Below are positions 1 to 9,100 of a DNA stretch of 64,000 bases, piece by piece. The notes beneath the pieces were generated by a model. The model did no database searches and was not told the origin of the DNA. It worked only from the letters and a program-made list of their open reading frames with translations. Made by a program: the position numbers and the translations under genes. This DNA comes from Owenia fusiformis (taxonomy: Eukaryota > Annelida > Polychaeta > Sabellida > Oweniidae). The stretch spans positions 33,843,425 to 33,907,424 of the forward strand of contig CAIIXF020000010.1 in the NCBI GenBank assembly GCA_903813345.2, in the 5' to 3' direction. Within the stretch, counting starts at the first letter, position 1. The number at the start of each line of letters is the position of its first letter.

Positions 1-61
1 AGCTATAGGACTGAACTCAAAAATGTATTTAAACAGGATTTTTTAGACAAATTCTACATAC

Positions 62-145
62 CTTGTGCTCAAACTTGAGACTTTGCATGTGATTCATGTA
101 ACGATTACAATAGAATAAATAACGTTGGAGCATGGACCTTGAAAG
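62..145 (-). CDS. ARIH1: ARIH1 exon 11 (Ariadne domain, last exon in window)
   Basis: Residues 358-385. It contains [20 protein letters not shown] and ends EHK before donor GTATGT. Acceptor GTGTTTCAG. A decayed second copy of the acceptor and exon start lies 63 bp upstream. The following exons are outside the window. Confidence 0.93.
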
Positions 146-3100
146 CTGAAACACAAACAAGGAAAGATAACAATAGAATGAATAATGATGGAGTACTGTA
201 TGGAGCTTGAAAGTTAAAACATTTTAATAAGATTGATAGCGCTCCCAAGTGTGTTGCGCTTCTGATTTTTTTCATATAAAATATGAAGCTCAAATTAATT
301 AATTATATTCGTTGGTTTCGGAAGCTTAAAGTGAAGAGAAATATTACTGACTTTCAAGATGTACATCAAATGGGGATTATTGATAATTTATCAATGTGCA
401 ATATCAAGTAGTTCTTGGACTGGGATATCTCATGATATACAAGGTGGTCCAAAAATATTGATTTTAATTTAATTATTTTTGAAATACGAGTGTCCCATTT
501 TTGGACCACCCTGTATAACATTCTCCCCCTACAAAATACTTCGGGAATAAATGGCCAATAAAACAGATTCAGAGGCAAAGGAAGAAACAACTTACCTCTT
601 GGTTATCTCTAGCTTTTTTGGCATCATCTTCATCAAACCTGTTGCAGTTATACCTGAAGAGACAAAATGTGATACAGATACAGCAAGGAATAAATAGTAA
701 GCAAGCAATACAGAATAAACAGCAAGGTATAAAGAGTAATAATTAAGGGTTATGTACTGGGAGGTTTTGGATATGGGGTTTATCCAGAGGGAGATATGCA
801 TATCTACCAGAGGGACCGTAGGGACCGAAGGTAGATGTGCATATCTCATGAGGGATGAACCCAATATCCAAACCGACCGTACATAACTGCTTTATCCTAT
901 ACCAAGTAGAGTCTTCATGGGCATATTGCCATTTCAATAGTAAAAGGTGTAAAAATGAACAAATCATTCTATATGCAAAGTCATTTTATTGCATTTCCAC
1001 TACTTACCGGAAGCGGGAAGATATGCACCGAAGCGGGAAGATATGTAACGAAGCGGGAGATATGGAGGTTCTGGATATGGAAACCTCAAAATCAGGATAC
1101 GGGATATATCTTACCAACTTATCTCCCTAAAAATCTACTTGGCATAGGATAAACATGTATACAGTAAAACCTGCAAATCAGAACAACTCTCTAATCACAA
1201 TGCCAATGATTTTTTGTTTCATTTTATTAATTTGCCATATAACTCTCCCAGTGGCATTCAGTTCAAGCAGGTTTTACTGTAGAGTCAATGTTCTATTAGT
1301 GAATAAAATAGAGATGGCAGTGATTTAAAGTTTGACAGACAAACAGTCCATTTAAGTTGAATCGGTAATATTGTGATCTAAAAATCTAACATTTTAGCTT
1401 ATAAATATCAATTCAAAATAAAAAATCATTCTAACAAAGGGAGCAAGAGTATTGAGTATTGTATGAGGTGACTATTTTATGAGAAACTCAAAATTGTTTT
1501 GTTAATAAAATGTACAGGGTGTCAATAAAGTCTCTTTACACTTTCAAAAATGTGTATTTGAATTGAAGAGACTTTATGGATACCCTGTATATTATTTAAA
1601 TGTGTTACCATGACGATCCATGAGGTTCCCAGGGGCCAAGACACACCCAACAAAAATCGGCCTTGCAGTTTTGGTTCTTACAGATCATGTGATTGCAGCC
1701 TCCATCTTTCTCTATCGTGATGCGACATTTTGGACATTCCTAAAAAATAAGTTTTAGTATGGTAGTCAAGCTTTGAATATTATTGGTTGTCAGGCTCAGA
1801 CTGATCCACCGTGACAGGTGTCTCAGACATTCCCGGATTTTTCATTAATAATTTTAATTTTATATTGATTGATGCACATTTTCTTTCCCAGACCCTATTC
1901 AACGGAAACAAAAAAAATCATGGATTGAAAAAATTAAAAAATATATACGGTATTTAGTTTTCAAATTTCCCAAAAATATGGTCAAAACATGACAATCTTA
2001 AAGATTTTTTTCATTTTCAAGTTGGTGCAGATGATATTTCAAGTAGGCAGTGATTAGTGGGTTCAAAGCTTCGGAGATTTGTAACTTACTTTAGTGTTGG
2101 CAGCAATCCAATTGGATGTCTCACTATCATCATCACATTTTCTAATCCATTTTTTCAACCAGACGCATCGGACAGGTTCATGCCAGTTCTCGCCACAGGC
2201 AAAACTGGAAGAGAAAATAGAAATGAGATACATTTGAAGTGAAAAGTAGAATTGAGATGACATTTGAAGTGAAAAGTAGAAAGGAGATGACATTTGAAGT
2301 GAAAAGTAGAATGGAGATGACATTTGAAGTGAAAAGTAGAATGGCGATGACATTTGAAGTGAAAAGTAGAAAGGAGATGACATTTGAAGTGAAAAGTAGA
2401 AAGGAGATGACATTTGAAGTGAAAAGTAGAATGGAGATGACATTTGAAGTGAAAAGTAGAATGGAGATGACATTTGAAGTGAAAAGTAGAATGGAGATGA
2501 CATTTGAAGTGAAAAGTAGAATGGAGATGACATTTGAAGTGAAAAGTAGAATGGAGATGACATTTGAAGTGACAAGTAGAATGGAGATGACATTTGAAGT
2601 GAAAAGTAGAATGGAGATGACATTTGAAGTGAAAAGTAGAATGGAGATGACATTTGAAGTGAAAAGTAGAAAGGAGATGACATTTGAAGTGAAAAGTAGA
2701 AAGGAGATGACATTTGAAGTGAAAAGTAGAATGGAGATGACATTTGAAGTGAAAAGTAGAATGGAGATGACATTTGAAGTGAAAAGTAGGTTGGAGATGA
2801 CATTTGAAGTGAAAAGTAGGTTGGAGATGACATTTGAAGTGAAAAGTAGGTTGGAGATGACATTTGAAGTGAAAAGTAGGTTGGAGATAACATTTGAAGT
2901 GAAAAGTAGAATGGAGATGACATTTGAAGTGAAAAGTAGAATGGAGATGACATTTGAAGTGACAAGTAGAATGGAGATGACATTTGAAGTGAAAAGTAGA
3001 ATGGAGATGACATTTGAAGTGAAAAGTAGAAAGGAGATGACATTTGAAGTGAAAAGTAGAATGGAGATGACATTTGAAGTGAAAAGTAGAATGGAGATGA

Positions 3101-6100
3101 CATTTGAAGTGAAAAGTAGAATGGAGATGACATTTGAAGTGAAAAGTAGAATGGAGATGACATTTGAAGTGAAAAGTAGAATGGAGATGACATTTGAAGT
3201 GAAAAGTAGAATGGAGATGACATTTGAAGTGAAAAGTAGAATGGAGATGACATTTGAAGTGAAAAGTAGAAAGGAGATGACATTTGAAGTGACAAGTAGA
3301 ATGGAGATGACATTTGAAGTGAAAAGTAGAATGGAGATGACATTTGAAGTGAAAAGTAGAATGGAGATGACATTTGAAGTGAAAAGTAGAAAGGAGATGA
3401 CATTTGAAGTGAAAAGTAGAAAGGAGATGACATTTGAAGTGAAAAGTAGAATGGAGATGACATTTGAAGTGAAAAGTAGAATGGAGATGACATTTGAAGT
3501 GAAAAGTAGGTTGGAGATGACATTTGAAGTGAAAAGTAGGTTGGAGATGACATTTGAAGTGAAAAGTAGGTTGGAGATGACATTTGAAGTGAAAAGTAGG
3601 TTGGAGATAACATTTGAAGTGAAAAGTAGAATGGAGATGACATTTGAAGCGAAAAGTAGAATGGAGATGACATTTGAAGTGAAAAGTAGAAAGGAGATGA
3701 GATCTCAAATGGATACTTTTGAGAGATAAAACAAAGGTGCATATAATTAAAAAAACATGAATTTACAACCAATGTTGATGGATTAACACTAAATGGCCAC
3801 CTATCTGGAAAATGGAATTGAAAAATGGATCAAATGTTCACACTGTGAAAGTGATGAGATGAGAATGGAATCCAAGTGAGTAGAATTACAAGTCAAACAC
3901 ATGACCACCAAGAGCCATCGAAAAATTTTACTGGGCTGAGTTGACTTCTTAAGCTGCATTGGGGTAAAGTTGACTTGGGAAGTGTTGATTAGGGTTGAGT
4001 TGACCTGGAGTTGAGTTGACTTAGGGTTGAGTTGACTTAGGGTTGATTTGACTTGGAGCTGACTTGACTTGACTTGGGGTTGATTTGACCTGGAGTTGAG
4101 TTGACTTAGGGTTGAGGTGACTTGGAGATGACTTGACTTTGGGTTGAGTTGACTTGGGGTTGATTTGACTTGGGTTGTGTTGACTTGACTTGGGGCTGGT
4201 TGACTTGTACATACCAGAATCTGTGACCACAAGAGCACAGCGCAGGTTTTGCGTCAGAGTATGCAACTTTTACTGCATTGCCACAATCTGGAGCAGGACA
4301 CCACCGCATCAGTCTATTACACTGGAAAAGTTAAAGAAACACTTGTACATTGAATAACAAGGGTTCAACATAGACTAAGCAATAAGCAAATATTGCACCA
4401 TCACATTAGTCTATTTCATTGGAAAGGTTAAAGAAACACTTGTACATTGAAGAACAAGGGTTCAACATAGAATAAGCAATAAGCAAATATTGCACCATCA
4501 CATTAGTCTATTTCATTGGAAAAGTCAAAGAAACACATAAAGATTTCAGAGCAGGGGCTTCTCCAGAGACTATACAATAACAACTTACAAAATGTAAACA
4601 CTGAGTTGAAGAATAAAAATGGAAACTTACTTCTACGAAACTATTTGTGATAAGGTGTTGATACTTTAACTTTACACGGGGATCTCTAATTAAACTCCTA
4701 CAATAAAAAATAAAACATTCTTTTTATCACAGCAGTATAAAGAAATATATGTATATATTCATAAAATTTACATAAATAGACCAGTTTTTATCATATTTGA
4801 TTGACTGTGTGAGTGACATGTCTCAAACAATGTTTTGTCCTTTTTCATTCAAAAATAGGCACATTGCCTGTTTAATTATAAAAAGAGGTTCTGATAGAAA
4901 GTGAAAGGATCTATTGAGGCAGGTAAGCGACAAAAAGTGTTCTTAATAGACTGAAGTGTCGCCATATAAAAGCTTTGCTGTAATTGTGCAAAATACGGTA
5001 GAAAAATTGAAAGTGGAACAAATTTGGATCCTCTGAAGACTGTCCCACTTGGAGGTGTTCTACTTTCAAATACTCATTTAACATTGGATGAATGGGTCGT
5101 GGGACTCTATAGTGTTTCACTTATGAAGGTGTTCCACTTACAGAGGTGTTCCACTTACAGAGGTGTTCCACTTTACATGTTTTACTGTATAACAATATGA
5201 CTCACATTACTGTAGCATCATCAACTAGGATATCACACTTGTGCGCTGCACATGAAATCGTCTGTCCCATACCCTCATCCATGATTTTTGTTGTGAGGTA
5301 CTCAGTCCAACACAATGTACAGAATTTATGTCCACATTCTAGACCAGTTAAGCCCTGAAACATAGAGAGATTCATGTCATTCATTGAAATGTCCACATTC
5401 TAGACCAGTTAAGCCCTGAAACATAGAGAGATTCGTGTCATTCATTCAAATGTCCACATTCTAGACCAATTAGGCCCTGAAACATAGAGAGATTCATGTA
5501 ATTCATTCAAATGTCCACATTCTAGACCAGTTAAGCCCTGAAACATAGAGAGATTCATGTAATTCATTCAAATGTTCACATTCTAGACCAGTTAAGCCCT
5601 GAAACATAGAGAGATTCATGTCATTCATTCAAATGTCCACATTATAAACCAGTTAAGCCCTGAAACATAGAGAGATTCATGTCATTCATTCAAATGTCCA
5701 CATTCTAGACCAGTTAAGCCCTAAAACATAGAGAGATTCATGTAATTCATTCAAATGTCCACATTCTAGACCAGTTAAGCCCTGAAACATAGAGAGATTC
5801 ATGTCATTCATTCAAATGTCCACATTCTAGACCAGTTAAGCCCTGAAACATAGAGAGATTCATGTAATTCATTCAAATGTCCACATTATAGACCAGTTAG
5901 GCCCTGAAACATAGAGAGATTCATGTCATTCATTCAAATGTCCACATTCTAGACCAGTTAAGCCCTGAAACACAAACAGATGTTTTTCATTCATTCACAT
6001 TTTTGGTACAAAACGTAACTTTGACTACAAAATGCAACTTTGATTCCAAAATTCAACTTTGGCTACAAAACACAACTTTGACAAAGCTTTAAACCTTGAC

Positions 6101-9100
6101 TACCTTTCTGTAAAACAATGGGCCATACTCCTCAAAATAATGGGAAATTTCTGTAAAGCAATGGGAGAAATGCATATGTTGCCAACCACTTACTTTAGAT
6201 GGAAGAGAAAGGAAGCAAATCTCACAGGTAACTTCGGCAGATGATGCAGCAGCAGTCTGACGGGTAGTTTTCTACAAACAAAGAATTATGTCATTATTCA
6301 AATAATATCAAATAACTGTAGAGAGATCTTGAGCTTTTTAATATAGATTTATCAAGACATCGATACTAATAATATCAATGATTTTAGTGCAGGGGTTTCA
6401 TTTGCAGCAGGCAACAGGAGATTTCCACCGGTTGTTTTCACAAAATCGCCTGTTGTTTTTAGGGTCTTTTCAACTTTTCCATGTTTAAATTTATGGTTTC
6501 CATTAATTTTGCCTGTTGTTTTCATTTATTTAGCCTGTTGTGAAAAATTTTTGTGAAACCCCTGAAACATACAAAACAGAGAAATATTGACCCATTCCCT
6601 TATACATGAAGTAAGACATATTCAAATTTCAAAAGGCAAACCATGTTTTAACTGGGCCTGTTTCAGTTACCTTTGGTTTAGAGACAATGCTTCTGTGTGG
6701 ACTAATGACATGTGCCTCCGTGAAAAGCTTGTCTTGATCCCCATCGTAATATCTAGAAAAACACTCAATATATGAAATTACATTCTATTCTTATAAAACA
6801 TAGAGAAATCCTTTCATTGGATGGTGAGAAGTTGAACAACAGTGGAAAGAAACCATGTACATTTGAACACACATAAATTAAATATACTATACGTATGCTA
6901 CGATATTTCGTGCTTTTCACAAAATTGCTAAAAATTAGCATCTTGAGTATTAGTGGGAGTACAGTATTTTTCTCTACAGGCAGTCATATTTGACAGCTGT
7001 CACTTTAAAGAAATGACTCAAGAACTTCATATCTTTGTTCTATATTGTCATTAGGGGTCACACGGTTTGAGATTTCACGGTTCGGTTCGGTTCGGTCATT
7101 GTATTTCACAGTTCGGTTCGGTTCTGATTGCGGTTCTCACGGGCCTCGTGAAATGAGCAAAAATATATGAAATTGATCCGAAAATCAGAAAACATACTAA
7201 GTGTGTCACAGTGTTTTATTGTATTCAGTATTGTAAGTATCCAGTTTCACACAATGTTTGTTTGTTTGTTCAGTCTTTTTTCCCTCCTTCCCTCCCAAAA
7301 TATCTGTGTGTTCACTGTGTTGATCTTCTTGTTTGATGTTCAAGTTTTTTCAACACATAAAATAACTTGTCAACTGTTGGCAAAATTAGCACAGTACTTC
7401 ACTAAACTGAATAAATGTTTTCTTTAGAAATATAACTTAAGTTCAACACTTTGTCAGGACTCAACATGGATCAAAGGCGAACGTAATACACAGAACGTGA
7501 CTCGTTCGCAAATTCAATGCATTCGGCGTTCGGCTTTTTACAGTATACTGTTCTATCAACCAATAGGATTGCACGAAATGTTTAACGTAGGTCACTTCCG
7601 GGTCAATATGCTGGTGAAATTTATCAACATTTTCCTTTTGTTTTTGTTATCTGCCGTCTATATCAGAAGATCGTCGTAAATATCAGGTATGGTTCGCATT
7701 ATTGCATGATGATTAACGATTCCAGACGATGTTTAGTTAATTGGTATTACAAGAAAGCTTGAAATGGAGTTTAATTCCGAGTTTACATTTTTATTTTTCT
7801 GAAGTGAAACTGAAAATGTCACGGTTCTTCAAGAACCGCGGTTTTCAAAATTGTGTGCGAGCTAACCGTCGTGGAGGTATGAACCGCAGTAACCGCAAGC
7901 CACGGTTAACCGTGTGACCCCTAATTGTCATTTATAATTTTTATTCAGAGCGTATACAGGCCACGGCACTCCTTACATTTTGCAATATTGTTGCGACACA
8001 TTCATGATAAATTCAAATTCAATTTTACAAGATTACCTTTCCATTAACTTCTCTTTGTCCCATCTAAAGTGGTTGAGTAGAATTCTAGTAGTTGTGGCAG
8101 GGATCTGGAAATAAGAAAGAATTTCAGAACTTGAAATGGGAATTTCATTGGAAAGGTTGTCCTAAATATGTTAAAAAAGCAATTTGTCACCAGGCCTGTT
8201 TGTGTTTGGTGTCCTTTCAATTCATTTTGACAAGATGATTTAAATGAAGAAACAAACTATTAAACATAATGATTCCGGGAACAATAACTGTCCATCGATG
8301 ACATTTTTTATACTTGTTGAAATACTAGGATGAATATCAATGAGTTTAGTATGCTAATCTAAGCTCAAAGAAACGAGTTGTTATCATAACGTCGTCATAA
8401 AATGTAAATAGACACCGATCTATATTAACATCAACTGCCATAACTTTTTCAAATTTAATTATGTTATTCACAATTATTTTGCATGTTACACGATACACTC
8501 ATCCTAATAATTACTACCTCGTGGGTAAGTCAAACTGGGAGTTGCCTTATTCATTCTTACTCGAGTCTCTAGCCAATACTTGGCTTGAAGTAAGAACACC
8601 ATGAACTATTGTAAAATTTCTAGCTGGGGTTCAATAAATTTAAGTGATATTTTAAGAACCGCCATGTTAATGTTTCATGAATTGAAATGGTAACAAATTG
8701 TCTTGTTGAGGAGATATTGAACGCTTTCATTTAAAATAAAAGTCATCCCATTTTTGTCTGTTCTCAATAAGCTTACATATAGATGGCAGCCTAGTTGACA
8801 GGAAAATGTTGGAAATCGGAGAAATTTTATTTCACTATAAAAAAGAATACATATCATGCGAGTAGACGATTCTATGAACTAGGACTGCGTGTAAAGTTCA
8901 ATGAAGGTGAGTATATTATGTTTACATCAATAAAAATAAGACGGCCAGGCAATATAAAGGCTAATTCAAAACAACAAAGAGTGTCTTATTTATATGGCCA
9001 CACTCAGTGGCCATAGAATATGGTAAATTCATTCAAGTCAAAGTAAGGTGCATTTATTTTCAGGAGTCTAACATCACCTTACTATATGGCAAACTTCAAA

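Noticed and set aside
2063-3772. Long ORFs (about 500-570 codons) on both strands
   Set aside because: They read through the 30-bp minisatellite, which has no stop in several frames. The real coding part on the minus strand is only exon 8 of ARIH1.
5328-5990. CRISPR-like regular repeats
   Set aside because: Units are contiguous tandem copies with no unique spacers, and the genome is eukaryotic.
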